A DNA stretch of 64,000 bases, from assembly GCF_021401125.1 (NCBI RefSeq), contig NZ_JACBFQ010000002.1, forward strand, positions 186,001 through 250,000. The letters run 5' to 3'. Positions 54,645 to 64,000 of this stretch are shown here, in pieces. The notes under the pieces are model-generated. The model did not search any database and was not told the origin of the DNA. It saw only the letters and a list, made by a program, of their open reading frames with translations. Numbering within the stretch: position 1 is the first letter of the stretch; every line of letters begins with the position of its first letter. Source of the stretch: Xanthobacter sp. NM-59 (GTDB taxonomy: Bacteria > Pseudomonadota > Alphaproteobacteria > Rhizobiales > Xanthobacteraceae). Made by a program: the position numbers and the translations under genes.

Positions 54645-55937
54645 ATGACCGACATCGCCACGCGCGTCTACAACCACACCTGGAAGATCGACCCCATCGT
54701 TCGCTCGGTGCTCGACACCGACTTCTACAAGCTGCTGATGGGGCAGACCATTTTCCACCGCCACCGGGATACGCGCGTCACTTTCGGCATCCATAACCGC
54801 TCGTCCCACATCCGCATCGCCGACATCATCGACATCGGCGCCCTGCGCGAGCAGCTCGACCATGTGCGCGGCCTCTCCCTCACCCGGGGCGAAAGCACCT
54901 GGCTGCGCGGCAACATGTTCTATGGCAAGCGGCAGATGTTCTCGCCCGATTACATTGCCTGGCTCGAGGCCTTCCGCTTTCCCGCCTATCACCTGGAAAA
55001 ATGGGACGGGCAATACGAGCTGACCTTCGAGGGGCCCTGGGTGGAAACCACCATGTGGGAGATCCCCGCCCTCGCCATCATCAACGAGCTGCGCTCGCGC
55101 GCCGTGCTGAAGGACATGGGCAAATTCGAGCTGCAGATCCTCTATGCCCGCGCCATGGCCCGCGTGTGGGAAAAAGTGGAGTTCCTGCGCACCCTCGGCC
55201 CCATCAACATCGCCGATTTCGGCACCCGCCGCCGCCACGGCTTCCTGTGGCAGGACTGGTGCGTGCAGGCGCTGATCGAAGGTCTCGGCGAAGGCTTCCT
55301 CGGCACCTCCAACTGCCTCATCGCCATGCGCCGGGAAGTGGAAGCCACGGGCACCAACGCCCATGAGCTGCCCATGGTCTATGCCGCCCTCGCCACCACC
55401 GACGAGGAGCTCGCCTGGTCGCCCTACCAGGTCCTCGCCGATTGGCAGGACGACTACGACGGCAATCTCCGGATCATCCTGCCGGACACCTACGGCACCT
55501 CCGGCTTCCTGGCGCACGCGCCCGACTGGGTGGCCCGCTGGACCGGCATCCGCATCGACAGCAAGGACCCGGTGCAGGGTGGCGAGGAGGCCATCCGCTG
55601 GTGGATCGAGCGCGGGCAGGCCCCCACCGAGAAGCTCGCCATCTTCTCCGACGCTCTCGACGTGGCCGAGGTGGCGCGCATCCACAACGCCTTCAAGGGC
55701 CGCCTGCGCATGGGCTTCGGCTGGGGCACCCTGCTCACCAACGACTTCCGGGGGCTCGTGCCCGACGGCGCATTGGACCCCATCTCCGTCGTCTGCAAGG
55801 TGGTCTCGGCCAATGGCCGACCCGCAGTGAAGCTCTCCGACAATCCCACCAAGGCCATGGGCCCCGCCGGCGAGCTGGAGCGCTATCGCCGCGTCTTCGA
55901 GGTGGGCGCCCAACAGGCGCGGCCGGTCCTGGTCTGA
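54645..55937 (+). CDS. pncB: nicotinate phosphoribosyltransferase
   Basis: Makes nicotinate mononucleotide from nicotinate and PRPP in NAD salvage, with ATP. The 430 residues are full length for the PncB type. Marks are [15 protein letters not shown] at the start, [39 protein letters not shown], whose His is the phosphorylated residue in relatives, and [13 protein letters not shown] followed by [12 protein letters not shown] near the C-terminus. The ATG at 54645 is the first Met of the conserved N-terminus. It stands alone. Confidence 0.96.
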   Translation: MTDIATRVYNHTWKIDPIVRSVLDTDFYKLLMGQTIFHRHRDTRVTFGIHNRSSHIRIADIIDIGALREQLDHVRGLSLTRGESTWLRGNMFYGKRQMFSPDYIAWLEAFRFPAYHLEKWDGQYELTFEGPWVETTMWEIPALAIINELRSRAVLKDMGKFELQILYARAMARVWEKVEFLRTLGPINIADFGTRRRHGFLWQDWCVQALIEGLGEGFLGTSNCLIAMRREVEATGTNAHELPMVYAALATTDEELAWSPYQVLADWQDDYDGNLRIILPDTYGTSGFLAHAPDWVARWTGIRIDSKDPVQGGEEAIRWWIERGQAPTEKLAIFSDALDVAEVARIHNAFKGRLRMGFGWGTLLTNDFRGLVPDGALDPISVVCKVVSANGRPAVKLSDNPTKAMGPAGELERYRRVFEVGAQQARPVLV

Positions 55938-56300
55938 ACCAGCGCCGGCGCCGCTATCCGCAACGCCGCGCTCGTCCGCGAGGAGGGCGGACAGGGAACT
56001 CCCCTTGGGCCCAGCCGGACCGGAGCCGCTGGGGAGCTGACACTTCAGCGTCGGCCCGCCGGCACGTTTTCCGTCCGCATCGGTTCGCGGCTATGGCTTC
56101 TGGCTTTCGTGGTCTCGCGTGTCTTGGTGCGGGCGCCATCTCCTGCATTCCGAAGCGCTCCGGATGCCGCGCCGTGCTACACGCTCAAAGCGCCCTGGGC
56201 AGAGCCGGCGGCGCGCACGGTCGCCGGGTTGGGACGGGCGACAAACATCGACGCCACCGGGAATGACCCAGCGGTCGCATGCCCGCCCGCGCCTGCTGGG
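55938..56300. other. 363-base gap between pncB and apt (convergent)
   Basis: No gene is visible. Several short GC-rich hairpins could end the convergent pncB and apt transcripts, but none is clear. Confidence 0.4.
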
Positions 56301-56837
56301 TCAATGACCCGGGAAAGAGACGAGCGAGCGCACCGGCACGCCCAGCGCTTCCAGCTTGGCGACGCCGCCAAGGTCCGGCAGGTCGACCACGAAGCAGGCG
56401 GCCACCACCTCCGCGCCGCACTCGCGCAGCAGGTGCACCGCGCCGACCGCCGTTCCGCCGGTGGCCACGAGATCGTCCACGAGCAGCACCTGCTGTCCCG
56501 GCTCCACCGCATCCACATGCATCTCGATTTCGTCCTGGCCGTATTCCAGGGCATAGGCCATGCGCACGGTCTGGTGCGGCAGCTTGCCCTTCTTGCGGAT
56601 CGGCACAAAGCCCGCGGACAGCTGATGGGCCACGGCGCCACCGAGAATGAAGCCGCGCGCCTCGATGCCGGCGACCTTCGCGACCTTGCCGCCAGCGAAG
56701 GGCTGCACCAGCTCATCCACCGCGCGGCGGAAGGCCCGCGGATTGCCCAGGAGCGTGGTGATGTCGCGAAACAGGATGCCCGGCTTGGGATAATCCGGGA
56801 TCGTGCGGATCGAGGCGGCGAATTCGTTCAGCGTCAT
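56301..56837 (-). CDS. apt: adenine phosphoribosyltransferase
   Basis: Salvages adenine to AMP with PRPP. The 178 residues are normal. Marks are [35 protein letters not shown] and the PRPP-binding [14 protein letters not shown]. The ATG at 56837 has CAGGAG at the right spacing; an earlier in-frame start would add 14 non-conserved residues. It follows petC on the same strand but the strong terminator at 56940-56961 separates them. Confidence 0.97.
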   Translation of the reverse strand: MTLNEFAASIRTIPDYPKPGILFRDITTLLGNPRAFRRAVDELVQPFAGGKVAKVAGIEARGFILGGAVAHQLSAGFVPIRKKGKLPHQTVRMAYALEYGQDEIEMHVDAVEPGQQVLLVDDLVATGGTAVGAVHLLRECGAEVVAACFVVDLPDLGGVAKLEALGVPVRSLVSFPGH

Positions 56838-56935
56838 GGAAGGCTCCTGATGCCGCGGACGCGGGCGCCCGGTGGGCAAACCAGCGACCTAGCGCAAGCC
56901 GCGGCGGGCACACAGAATGAAGGGGGCGCGCAAAA

Positions 56936-56965
56936 AGAAAAAGGGCCCTTGCGGGCCCTTTCTCG
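56936..56965 (-). terminator. intrinsic terminator of the petABC operon
   Basis: AAAGGGCCC-ttgc-GGGCCCTTT (56940-56948 with 56953-56961). On the minus strand, transcription of petC runs into this 9-bp stem followed by a T-rich tract (complement of AAAAAGAAAAA). It is a classical rho-independent terminator. Confidence 0.9.
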
Positions 56966-56980
56966 GTGCGATTCCTGCGC

Positions 56981-57820
56981 TCAGTGCGCGACGTTCTTCC
57001 ACACCTTCTTCTTCGTGAAGTAGAGCAGCCCGCTCAGCACGATGAGGAAGATGACGACCTGGAAGCCGATGCGCTTGCGCGCATCGAGGTGCGGCTCCGC
57101 CACCCACATCAGGAAGGCCGCCACGTCCGAGGCATACTGGTCCACGGTCTGCGGAGAGCCGTCCGTGTATTCCACCAGACCATCGCTCAGCGGGTTGGGC
57201 ATGGCGATCTGGTTGCCGGGGAAATACTTGTTGTAGTGCAGGCCGGACTGGACGTGGACGTCCTCGGGCGCTTCCCCGTAACCGGTGAGGACGGCGTGGA
57301 TGTAGTCGACGCCATGCTCCTGGTACTGGATGAAGGCATCCGTGATGAAGCCCGGGAAGCCCACATGGTAGGAGCGGGCCTTGGCCAGCACCGACATGTC
57401 CGGCGGCAGGGCGCCGCCATTGGAGGCGCGGGCGGCCTGCTCGTTCGGGAACGGCGCCGGCCAGTGATCGGACGGACGGCCGGGACGCTCGAACATGTCG
57501 CCGGAGTCATTCGGCCCGTCGGTGATCTGGTAGCCGCTCGCGATCTGCTTGACCTGCGCCTCGCTGAAGCTCGGGCCACCCGGCTGCCCCAGGTTGCGGA
57601 AGTACAGGAAGTTCGCGGAGTGGCAGGAGCTGCACACTTCCTTGAACACCTTGAAACCGCGCTGAAGCTGCGCCGTGTCATAGGTGCCGAAGGGACCCGC
57701 GAACGACCAGGACAGGCGCGGGGGACGGCCATCATGGCCGCCACCCTCGGAAGCCGTGGCGGGCGCCACGAACAGGAGCGCCGCAGCGGCAGCGCCGAAG
57801 AGAATGCTACGGATGGTCAT
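56981..57820 (-). CDS. petC: cytochrome c1 of the bc1 complex
   Basis: Heme-carrying subunit that passes electrons from the Rieske centre to cytochrome c. The 279 residues include a signal peptide (about 1-23), CSSCH at Cys63-Cys66-His67 for covalent heme, the AMPNPL axial-Met region, and a C-terminal membrane anchor (FQVVIFLIVLSGLLYF). It is a separate gene from cytochrome b, as in rhizobia and Paracoccus but unlike Bradyrhizobium. It starts 21 bases after the cytochrome b stop and ends at the operon's terminator. Confidence 0.97.
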   Translation of the reverse strand: MTIRSILFGAAAAALLFVAPATASEGGGHDGRPPRLSWSFAGPFGTYDTAQLQRGFKVFKEVCSSCHSANFLYFRNLGQPGGPSFSEAQVKQIASGYQITDGPNDSGDMFERPGRPSDHWPAPFPNEQAARASNGGALPPDMSVLAKARSYHVGFPGFITDAFIQYQEHGVDYIHAVLTGYGEAPEDVHVQSGLHYNKYFPGNQIAMPNPLSDGLVEYTDGSPQTVDQYASDVAAFLMWVAEPHLDARKRIGFQVVIFLIVLSGLLYFTKKKVWKNVAH

Positions 57821-57841
57821 GGCTGTTCTCTCCGCGCCCCG

Positions 57842-59119
57842 TCACTTGGTCTCGGGGGCGGACGCGCCGGCCATGACCGTCGCGCCACCCGCCGCATGCT
57901 TGGCGAGCACGGCATCCGCGATGGAGGCCGGCAGGGGCTTCGGCTTCTCGATGAAGCCGAGCAGGGGCAGGATGATGAGGAAGTGGACGAAGTAATAGAC
58001 CGTGAAGATGCGCGACACGATCACGTACCAGCCCTCGGACGGCTGCGAGCCGAGATAGCCCAGGCCCACCGCCACCACCACGAAGATCCAGAAGAAGATC
58101 CGGAACAGCGGGCGGTACCGGGCCGAACGCACCTTGGAGGTGTCGAGCCAGGGCAGGAAGGCCAGCACCGCGATGGCCGCGAACATGGCCAGGACGCCGC
58201 CGAGCTTGTCCGGGATGGACCGCAGGATGGCGTAGAAGGGCAGGAAGTACCACTCAGGCACGATATGGGCCGGCGTCGACATGGGATTGGCCGGAATATA
58301 GTTGTCCGAGTGCCCGAGATAGTTCGGGGTGTAGAAGATGAACCACGAGAAGAAGATCATGAACACCGCGATGGCGAACACGTCCTTCAGGGTCGCGTAG
58401 GGGGTGAAGGGCACCGTGTCCTTGCTCACGCTCTTCACATCGATGCCGTCGGGGTTGTTCTGGCCCACATGGTGCAGAGCCCAAATGTGGAGACCGACCA
58501 CGCCGGCGATCATGAACGGCAGCAGGTAATGCAGCGCGAAGAAGCGGTTGAGGGTGGGGTCACCCACCGAGTAGCCGCCCCACAGCCACTGCACGATCAC
58601 CTCGCCCACCACCGGGATGGCAGAGAAGAGGTTGGTGATGACGGTGGCGCCCCAGTAGGACATCTGGCCCCAGGGCAGCACGTAACCCATGAAGGCGGTG
58701 GCCATCATGAGGAGGTAGATGATGACGCCAAGGATCCACAGCACCTCGCGCGGCGCCTTGTAGGAGCCGTAATAGAGGCCGCGGAAAATATGGATGTACA
58801 CGGCAATGAAGAACATCGACGCGCCGTTGGCGTGGATGTAGCGCAGGAGCCAGCCGAAGCTCACATCCCGCATGATGTGCTCGACCCGGGCGAAGGCCAC
58901 CGGAGCGTAAGCCACATAATGCATGGCCAGCACGATGCCGGAGACGATCTGCACCACGAGCATGAAGCTCAGGATCGCGCCGAAAGTCCAAAAGTAATTG
59001 AGGTTCTTCGGCACCGGATAGGCGATGGCCGAAGAATGCACCAGCCCCACGATGGGCAGACGGCTTTCAAACCACTGCGCCACCTTGTTCTTGGGCTGAT
59101 AGGTGGAATGTCCTTCCAT
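57842..59119 (-). CDS. petB: cytochrome b of the bc1 complex
   Basis: Integral membrane subunit with two hemes and both quinone sites. The 425 residues, eight helices, have [48 protein letters not shown] (parts quoted) and the [16 protein letters not shown] Qo-site motif (PEWY). The start is ATG 59119. Codons before it include a TTG that would add three residues. It lies 37 bases downstream of the Rieske gene. Confidence 0.97.
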   Translation of the reverse strand: MEGHSTYQPKNKVAQWFESRLPIVGLVHSSAIAYPVPKNLNYFWTFGAILSFMLVVQIVSGIVLAMHYVAYAPVAFARVEHIMRDVSFGWLLRYIHANGASMFFIAVYIHIFRGLYYGSYKAPREVLWILGVIIYLLMMATAFMGYVLPWGQMSYWGATVITNLFSAIPVVGEVIVQWLWGGYSVGDPTLNRFFALHYLLPFMIAGVVGLHIWALHHVGQNNPDGIDVKSVSKDTVPFTPYATLKDVFAIAVFMIFFSWFIFYTPNYLGHSDNYIPANPMSTPAHIVPEWYFLPFYAILRSIPDKLGGVLAMFAAIAVLAFLPWLDTSKVRSARYRPLFRIFFWIFVVVAVGLGYLGSQPSEGWYVIVSRIFTVYYFVHFLIILPLLGFIEKPKPLPASIADAVLAKHAAGGATVMAGASAPETK

Positions 59120-59156
59120 GGCGTCCAACCTTTATTGCGCCGGCGACGAACCAGCG

Positions 59157-59723
59157 TCAGCCGATCACGATCTTCGTATCGGAAGTGAAAGCATAGGGCG
59201 GAAGGGCAAGGTTGAGCGGCGCCGGTCCCTGCCGGATGCGGCCGGAGGTGTCGTACACCGAACCGTGGCACGGGCAGAACCAGCCGTCATAGGCCCCCTG
59301 ATGACCCAGCGGCACGCAACCGAGATGGGTGCAGATGCCGATCACCACCAGCCACTGGTCCTTGCCGGCCTTCACGCGGTCTGCGTCGGGCTGGGGGTCG
59401 CGCATGGAGGCGAGGTCGGCCTTCTGCGCCTCTTCGATCTCCTTCTTGGTGCGATGGGAGATGAAGATGGGCTTGCCGCGCCACTGCACGGTCACGATCT
59501 GCCCCTCGGCGATGGGGGAGAGGTCCACCTCGGTGGTGGAAAGCGCCAGCACGGAAGCGTCGGGCTGGAGCTGCGACACGAACGGCCACACCATGCCGGC
59601 AACGCCCACCGCGCCCACGGCGCCGGTTGCGATATAGAGAAAGTCTCGACGCGTCGCCTTCTGCGACGTCTCCGCATGTGCCACGGCGCTGATCCCCCTT
59701 CTGTCGTCCGCCGCTGTCCGCAT
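59157..59723 (-). CDS. petA: Rieske iron-sulfur protein of the bc1 complex
   Basis: The [2Fe-2S] subunit that oxidises ubiquinol. The 188 residues have a twin-arginine signal anchor (TRRDFLY then a hydrophobic helix, about 24-50). The cluster motifs are CTHLGC (Cys131, His133, Cys136) and CPCHGS (Cys150, Cys152, His153), with a Cys136-Cys152 disulfide expected. ATG 59723 is used. An in-frame ATG at 59786 would add 21 residues of unlikely sequence. It is the first gene of petABC, divergent from the glucanase gene. Confidence 0.96.
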   Translation of the reverse strand: MRTAADDRRGISAVAHAETSQKATRRDFLYIATGAVGAVGVAGMVWPFVSQLQPDASVLALSTTEVDLSPIAEGQIVTVQWRGKPIFISHRTKKEIEEAQKADLASMRDPQPDADRVKAGKDQWLVVIGICTHLGCVPLGHQGAYDGWFCPCHGSVYDTSGRIRQGPAPLNLALPPYAFTSDTKIVIG

Positions 59724-60096
59724 GGGGGGCTGGACCTTCCCGGTCAGGCCCCTGCGCACGAATATGGCAGAGCGATGAAGCCACAATTATCCATCTTCGA
59801 GCGCCTCTAATTGCACCCTCGCCTCATCTTGTCCAGATCATGGCCATGCGGCACGCGGTCTTTTCCCGCGGTGCGACAACGGGGCAATGGCAGCGGGCGT
59901 AAGGTCAACACCGCCGCGCAGAGCCCCCGTCATGTATGCAATCGCCGGCTAAGCACACGAAAGCAAAGAATTGCAACCGTATAGGGCGGTTAATCCCTTG
60001 TGCGCGCGGGATTCGCCACGGTAACATGCTCATGTAACCTTCCGCCGGTGCAGGCGCCCTGCATTGAACTACCTCATTCCCTATAGGCAGCGTCAC
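59724..60096. promoter_or_regulatory. divergent region between petA and the glucanase gene, with a 20-bp palindrome
   Basis: About 370 bases without a gene. GGTAACATGCTCATGTAACC at 60020-60039 is a near-perfect palindrome (one mismatch per arm pair) located about 57-77 bases upstream of the glucanase ATG, a good position for an operator or activator site. AT-rich stretches in 59940-60000 may hold promoters. Confidence 0.5.
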
Positions 60097-61335
60097 ATGC
60101 GCGCGTGGTGTATCCCAGCAATCGCTTCCCTTGCCGTGGCGATCTCAGGCTTCAGTACCCCGAAGGCCGAGGCCGCCTCCACGCTTCCGGTCACCATCAC
60201 CAACCTCACCGGCTATACGGGCAAGATCTACGTGACCGTGTACGGGTCCACGAACCCGAACAAGAACGACACTTGGTATTATGTCGCCCAGAGCGGCAAG
60301 GCCACCAAGTTCAAGGCATCCACTGCGGCGAAGAATTACGGCTTCTCGTTCTCCGGAAAAAGCACCACCCTGCGCGTGCCCATGCTGCAGTCGGCCCGGG
60401 TCTATTTCTCCTTCTGCGAGCCGATCACCCTCAGCGTCAACAGCAAGGGCAACCCCTCCACGCCCGACGGCTGGACCCCGGGTGAGGGGAATTTCGAGAC
60501 CCCGTTTGACTTCATGGAATATACCTGGGTGACGAATTCCGGCGTGGGCGGCGGCACGCAGATCTGGGCAGACACCACCCAGGTGGATGCCTTCGGCCTT
60601 CCCATTCGAATGACCCTTTCCGGCAAGCCCGGCGGCGTTGCCACCACCCTGGTCGGCGGTTTTGACAGCGCCACCGCCGGCACCAACATCATCACCGCCA
60701 TGACCAAGGCGGGCGCGCCCTGGTCGAACCTCATCGTCAAGGACGCACAGAAACGGCCGATCCGCATCATCTCGCCGGTCCATGCGATGGCGCTGAGCAC
60801 GAAGGATCCGAACTACTTCGATAATACCCACTGGAACAAATATATCGATCAGGTCTTCACCTATTACGCCAACGCAAAGAATACCTTTTCGATCGATACC
60901 GGCGCCACCACCTATACCGGCACGGTGACCAATAACCAGATGGTGCTCACCCCCAAGGGCGGCGGCACGCCCACGATCTTCGGCAAGCCTGACACCCCAT
61001 ATCTTTGGGCCAATGGCGCGCCACCGGTCAGCGGCGGCAACGTGGCGCTGTTGCAGACCTATATCCAGGCGGCCTTCCTGCGCTCCACCTTCCTGACCAA
61101 CAAGACCCTGTCGAACTGCAGCGGCGCTGCGCCCTACACGGCTTCGCCGGTGAATCAGTATTCCAAGCTCATTCACCAGTATGCCTACAACAAGGGGGCC
61201 TATACCTTCCCCTATGACGATGTCTGCTCGCAGAGCAGCACCATCTCACTGCTTCAGCCGACGGCGCTCAACCTGACGCTGTACCCGCTGAACGGATCCA
61301 TGGCGAAGGTCACCTGCCCCGCCTCCAGGAACTGA
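60097..61335 (+). CDS. secreted beta-1,3-glucanase (glycoside hydrolase family 64)
   Basis: Predicted to cleave beta-1,3-glucan (laminarin or fungal wall type) outside the cell. The 412 residues start with a signal peptide (about 1-27, cleavage near AEAAS). The rest matches family 64: TITNLTGYTGKIYVTVYGS, FDFMEYTW with candidate catalytic Glu141, and IWADTTQVDAFGLPI with candidate Asp159/Asp164. An exact catalytic pair was not verified. Its G+C looks lower and its Asn/Thr/Tyr use higher than neighbours, suggesting transfer. It sits between petABC and trmL-hemF. ATG 60097 starts the signal peptide. Confidence 0.85.
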   Translation: MRAWCIPAIASLAVAISGFSTPKAEAASTLPVTITNLTGYTGKIYVTVYGSTNPNKNDTWYYVAQSGKATKFKASTAAKNYGFSFSGKSTTLRVPMLQSARVYFSFCEPITLSVNSKGNPSTPDGWTPGEGNFETPFDFMEYTWVTNSGVGGGTQIWADTTQVDAFGLPIRMTLSGKPGGVATTLVGGFDSATAGTNIITAMTKAGAPWSNLIVKDAQKRPIRIISPVHAMALSTKDPNYFDNTHWNKYIDQVFTYYANAKNTFSIDTGATTYTGTVTNNQMVLTPKGGGTPTIFGKPDTPYLWANGAPPVSGGNVALLQTYIQAAFLRSTFLTNKTLSNCSGAAPYTASPVNQYSKLIHQYAYNKGAYTFPYDDVCSQSSTISLLQPTALNLTLYPLNGSMAKVTCPASRN

Positions 61336-61347
61336 TGATGGCCCGAA

Positions 61348-61373
61348 GGTGCCCGCCAGCGCCGGCGGGCACC
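61348..61373 (+). terminator. terminator hairpin after the glucanase gene
   Basis: A perfect 10-bp stem GGTGCCCGCC/GGCGGGCACC with a 6-base loop, 12 bases after the stop and 14 bases before the trmL start. Confidence 0.75.
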
Positions 61374-61387
61374 CTCCCAGGGCTCCC

Positions 61388-61852
61388 ATGATGCTTCTCG
61401 CCCTTTATTGTCCTGACATCGCACAAAACGCCGGCACCTGCCTGCGCACCGGGGCCTGCTTCGGTGTTCCGGTCCACATCATTGAGCCGGCGGGCTTTCC
61501 CGTGGGCTCGGTCGCCTTCCGGCGGGCCGGCATGGACTATATCGACGCCGTGGACTGGCACCGCCACGCCAGCTTCGACGTCTTCCGCGACATGGTGCGG
61601 ACACAGGGCCGCCGCCTGGTGCTGTTCACCACCGGAGCCGAACATGCGTTCACGGATTTCCGCTTTGCACCCACGGACGCGCTGCTGTTCGGGCGCGAGT
61701 CGGCCGGCGTGCCGGAGGCCGTCCATCACGCAGCCGATGCGCGCGTCACCATCCCCATGCGCGCGGGGCTGCGCTCCCTCAATGTCGCGGTGAGCGCGGG
61801 CATCGGGCTTGCCGAGGCCCTGCGCCAGACATCGGGCTTTCCCCGGTCCTGA
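61388..61852 (+). CDS. trmL: tRNA (cytidine/uridine-34 2'-O)-methyltransferase
   Basis: A 154-residue SPOUT-type methyltransferase that modifies the wobble base of tRNA-Leu with S-adenosylmethionine. Marks are LYCPDIAQNAGTCLRTGACFG at the start (NAGTCLRT), and the deep-knot motifs LLFGRESAGVPE and IPMRAGLRSLNVAVSAGIGLAEALR. The ATG at 61388 (another at 61391) starts the conserved strand. The hemF gene lies 221 bases downstream. Confidence 0.93.
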   Translation: MMLLALYCPDIAQNAGTCLRTGACFGVPVHIIEPAGFPVGSVAFRRAGMDYIDAVDWHRHASFDVFRDMVRTQGRRLVLFTTGAEHAFTDFRFAPTDALLFGRESAGVPEAVHHAADARVTIPMRAGLRSLNVAVSAGIGLAEALRQTSGFPRS

Positions 61853-62073
61853 AGCCTGTCCGGGCGAAGCGGGAGTGGCTCACGTAAGGGAAGTGTGTCA
61901 CATCAGTCCCGGACGAAGGCGGAGGATCAGTGCCGCAAGCGGACCCGAGCGCGGGCCTGCGGGGGAAGGCGGGCCCCAATGTCCGCCGTGGCGGTTTGTC
62001 CAAACGCCCATGAGGCACACGCGCGCGCCTTTGGTATAAGAACTCCTTTTCCGCCGACAGCAACGAAAGCCCC

Positions 62074-63003
62074 ATGTCCGCCGCTCCTCCAACATCCGCC
62101 CCGCCCCCAAATCCCATCCTGAGCGAGCGTCAGGCGCGCGCCCGTGCCTGGTTCGAGGAGCTGCAGGGCCGCATCATCGCGGCGTTCGAGACATTGGAGC
62201 AGGAAGCGGCGGCGGAGCTCTACGGTCCCACGGCGGGCCGCTTCGAACGCACGCCATGGGCGCGGACGGACCACAGCGGCGCGCCCGGCGGCGGCGGCAC
62301 CATGGCACTCATGCGCGGGCGGCTGTTCGAGAAGGTGGGCGTGCACACCTCCACCGTGTTCGGCGAGTTCGCGCCCGAGTTCCGCGCGCAGATTCCCGGC
62401 GCCGCAGAAGATCCGCGCTTCTGGGCCTCCGGCATCTCCCTCATCGCCCACATGGCGAGCCCGCACGTGCCCGCCGTGCACATGAACACGCGCTTCGTGG
62501 TGACGACCAAGGCATGGTTCGGCGGCGGCGCGGACCTCACCCCGGTCCTGGCGCGCCGGCGCACGCAGGACGACCCGGACACCATGGCCTTTCACGCGGC
62601 CATGCAAGCGGCCTGCACGCCCCACAAGGTGGCCGACTATGGCCGCTACAAAGCGTGGTGCGACGAGTATTTCTTCCTGAAGCACCGGAGCGAAATGCGC
62701 GGCGTTGGCGGCATCTTCTATGATTATCTCGACAGCGCGGCCAAGGGCACCGGCAGCTTCGAGGAGGACTTCGCCTTCACCCGCGATGTGGGCCTGTCCT
62801 TCCTCGACATCTACCCCAGGCTGGTGCGCGCCAACATGGCCGCGCCCTGGACCGCCGAGGAGCGCGAGGAACAGCTGATCCGCCGCGGACGCTATGTGGA
62901 ATTCAACCTGCTCTACGACCGCGGCACCATCTTCGGCCTGAAGACCGGAGGCAATGTGGATTCCATCCTCTCGTCCATGCCACCAGTTGTAAAGTGGCCG
63001 TGA
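62074..63003 (+). CDS. hemF: oxygen-dependent coproporphyrinogen III oxidase
   Basis: Aerobic enzyme of heme synthesis; makes protoporphyrinogen IX from coproporphyrinogen III. The 309 residues are normal. Marks are [55 protein letters not shown] and [29 protein letters not shown] (parts). The ATG at 62074 begins a Pro/Ala-rich leader before the conserved core. It lies 221 bases after trmL. Confidence 0.97.
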   Translation: MSAAPPTSAPPPNPILSERQARARAWFEELQGRIIAAFETLEQEAAAELYGPTAGRFERTPWARTDHSGAPGGGGTMALMRGRLFEKVGVHTSTVFGEFAPEFRAQIPGAAEDPRFWASGISLIAHMASPHVPAVHMNTRFVVTTKAWFGGGADLTPVLARRRTQDDPDTMAFHAAMQAACTPHKVADYGRYKAWCDEYFFLKHRSEMRGVGGIFYDYLDSAAKGTGSFEEDFAFTRDVGLSFLDIYPRLVRANMAAPWTAEEREEQLIRRGRYVEFNLLYDRGTIFGLKTGGNVDSILSSMPPVVKWP

Positions 63004-63071
63004 TAGGCCTGTCATGATGCCCCGATAATGATGCAGGCGGCGCGCATCGCGCCGCAATCGGGGAGAGGGAC

Positions 63072-63290
63072 ATGGCGTTCGAGCCGGGAGAGATCGTTCA
63101 GCTCAAGTCGGGAAGCCCGGCCTTGACCGTGGTCGAGGTGCAGGAGCAGGACGTCAAGGTGGTGTGGTATGCCGAGGAAGTGGGCGAGTTCCGCTCCCAG
63201 AGCCTGCCGGCCGTGTCCCTCGAGACCCTTGATCTGACTGAGTTCGAGATCGAGGAAGACGGGGACGAAGGGGAAGAGGACGAGGACTGA
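63072..63290 (+). CDS. DUF2158 (YodC-like) small protein
   Basis: A 72-residue acidic soluble protein. The N-terminal 45 residues match DUF2158: F-x-x-G-D/E-x-V-x-L-K-S-G-S-P-x-x-T-V, read here as GEIVQLKSGSPALTVVE, and the following VKVVWY. The C-terminus is Glu/Asp-rich (EEDGDEGEEDED). The function is unknown. The ATG at 63072 follows GAGAGGG. An R3 repeat copy follows its stop. Confidence 0.85.
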   Translation: MAFEPGEIVQLKSGSPALTVVEVQEQDVKVVWYAEEVGEFRSQSLPAVSLETLDLTEFEIEEDGDEGEEDED

Positions 63291-63670
63291 TCCTCACCCC
63301 ACACGCATTCGCCCTACACCATCGGCGCCGGTCTTCGACCGGTGCCAACGGGGTGCGCCCATGAACCCGCTGGCGCGACCGAGGGCCGATGAGCCAGGCT
63401 CGCGGGCCCTTGGCGTGCAGCTCCGGCCGCCCAGCCCGGCCTTTGGCGGGGCTTTGGGCGCTGGGATCTTTGGCGACGCGTTACGCAACATCCTCAGCGG
63501 AAAAATGTCGTGGCGCGCGAGCCCCGGGCGGCACCAAGCCGCTCCCCCCGCACAGACGCGCCGAGAGCGCCGCAGGGCGAGGCGGAATGGCGTGAGCGCG
63601 AACAATTCAGCTCAGCACCGGCGGGAGAAGCGCTCTTCTTCGTCATCGACGGGCGAAGGTTCACGCCAGC
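63291..63670. other. 380-base gap between DUF2158 gene and CCA-adding enzyme gene (convergent)
   Basis: Apart from the R3 element at 63305-63350 I see no feature. No frame looks coding. Confidence 0.5.
63305..63350 (-). repeat. dispersed 3'-end repeat, family R3, copy 3
   Basis: In reverse orientation it reads CACCGGTCGAAGACCGGCGC then CGATGGTGT, nearly the same as the copy at 4705-4750. The core also forms a hairpin GGCGCCGGTC-ttc-GACCGGTGCC (one mismatch) 34 bases after the DUF2158 stop. Confidence 0.7.
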
Positions 63671-64000
63671 TCAGCCGCCGACTCCCTCCGTGCCCAGCGC
63701 GGCCTGGATGAGCGCGTCGCGGGCCTCATTCCCCCCCGGAAAATCGGCATCCACCCAGGCATTCTCCGCATAGGCCAAAGCGCGGCCCAGTCCCGGGCCC
63801 GGCTTCAGGCCGCCGGCCAGCAGATCGGCGGCGGCCACCGGCAGGCGCGGCGGCGCCCAACTGGTGGCCAGCGCCACGAGGGGCGCCATGTCCGCACGCC
63901 CGCGTGCGGCCGCCAGCAGCGCCCGATCCAGAGCCGCCTCGGCACCCGCGCGGTAAACAAAGGCGCGCTGCGCCTGGAACGGGGCGCCCTGCGCCGGCAG
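63671..64000 (-). CDS. CCA tRNA nucleotidyltransferase, C-terminal part (5' end outside window)
   Basis: Only the last 109 residues are visible; the frame stays open to the window edge. The stretch VYRAGAEAALDRALLAAARG and the ending LLAGGLKPGPGLGRALAYAENAWVDADF match the C-terminal domain of CCA-adding enzymes (motif L-x-G-x-x-P-G-P-x-L-G). The N-terminal polymerase domain is off the window, so the assignment rests on this domain alone. Confidence 0.8.
   Translation of the reverse strand: MPAQGAPFQAQRAFVYRAGAEAALDRALLAAARGRADMAPLVALATSWAPPRLPVAAADLLAGGLKPGPGLGRALAYAENAWVDADFPGGNEARDALIQAALGTEGVGG

Overview
The window is GC-rich DNA (about two thirds G+C or more by eye) from an alphaproteobacterium of the order Hyphomicrobiales. 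Xanthobacteraceae (Xanthobacter, Azorhizobium, Ancylobacter type) is the best guess. Grounds: the petABC, hemF and ffh-rpsP gene types, the DUF families present (DUF2092, DUF2158, DUF2934, DUF6460), and rhizobial-type intergenic repeats. Cytochrome b and cytochrome c1 are separate genes, which argues against Bradyrhizobium/Rhodopseudomonas relatives that carry a fused form. This is ordinary chromosomal sequence: I see no intact transposase, integrase, phage gene, CRISPR array, rRNA or tRNA.

Layout. 1-4.7 kb: acyl-CoA catabolism (thiolase end, acyl-CoA dehydrogenase, alpha-methylacyl-CoA racemase) and a heme-binding beta-barrel protein. 4.8-10 kb: an FAD oxidoreductase and a four-gene ferric-siderophore ABC importer. 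10.7-14.6 kb: a DUF2934 gene, an ALDH7-type aldehyde dehydrogenase and a two-gene secreted-protein operon (DUF2092 plus a Pro/His-rich protein). 14.7-18.3 kb: a glutarate module (TetR regulator, glutaryl-CoA dehydrogenase, glutarate CoA-transferase) with a visible operator. 18.4-24.7 kb: an ATP-dependent DNA ligase, a LexA/CI-like S24 repressor, DUF952, a DinF-like MATE transporter, DUF6460 and a secreted von Willebrand protein. 24.8-32.3 kb: a sodium:solute symporter, ffh, an orphan membrane/coiled-coil gene, rpsP, pepA and holC. 32.5-41.5 kb: LysR, VOC protein, c-di-GMP phosphodiesterase, pyrC, gltS, UPF0114, GntP permease and patatin. 41.6-47.7 kb: an RND pump with its adaptor, and an alpha/beta hydrolase. 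47.7-53.3 kb: a seven-gene Mrp/Mbh-type cation/proton antiporter operon. 54-64 kb: DUF1269, pncB, apt, petABC, a family-64 beta-1,3-glucanase, trmL, hemF, DUF2158 and the end of a CCA-adding enzyme.

How genes work together. GcdG and GcdH form a glutarate-to-crotonyl-CoA route, probably under the adjacent TetR protein. The ALDH7 enzyme fits the same lysine-catabolism theme from a separate locus. The antiporter operon has the gene order of archaeal Mbh/Mbs modules rather than of classical MrpA-G, with a fused MbhD-MbhE-MrpB subunit and a second MrpD-like subunit that lacks the usual TM5 glutamate. The petABC genes form a classical bc1 operon closed by a clear intrinsic terminator.

Most noteworthy: the unusual antiporter operon; the self-cleaving-type repressor near a DinF-like exporter and a lone DNA ligase; the orphan gene between ffh and rpsP; the glucanase gene between petABC and trmL-hemF; the Pro/His-repeat secreted protein; and three families of dispersed intergenic repeats plus a 16-bp tandem repeat.
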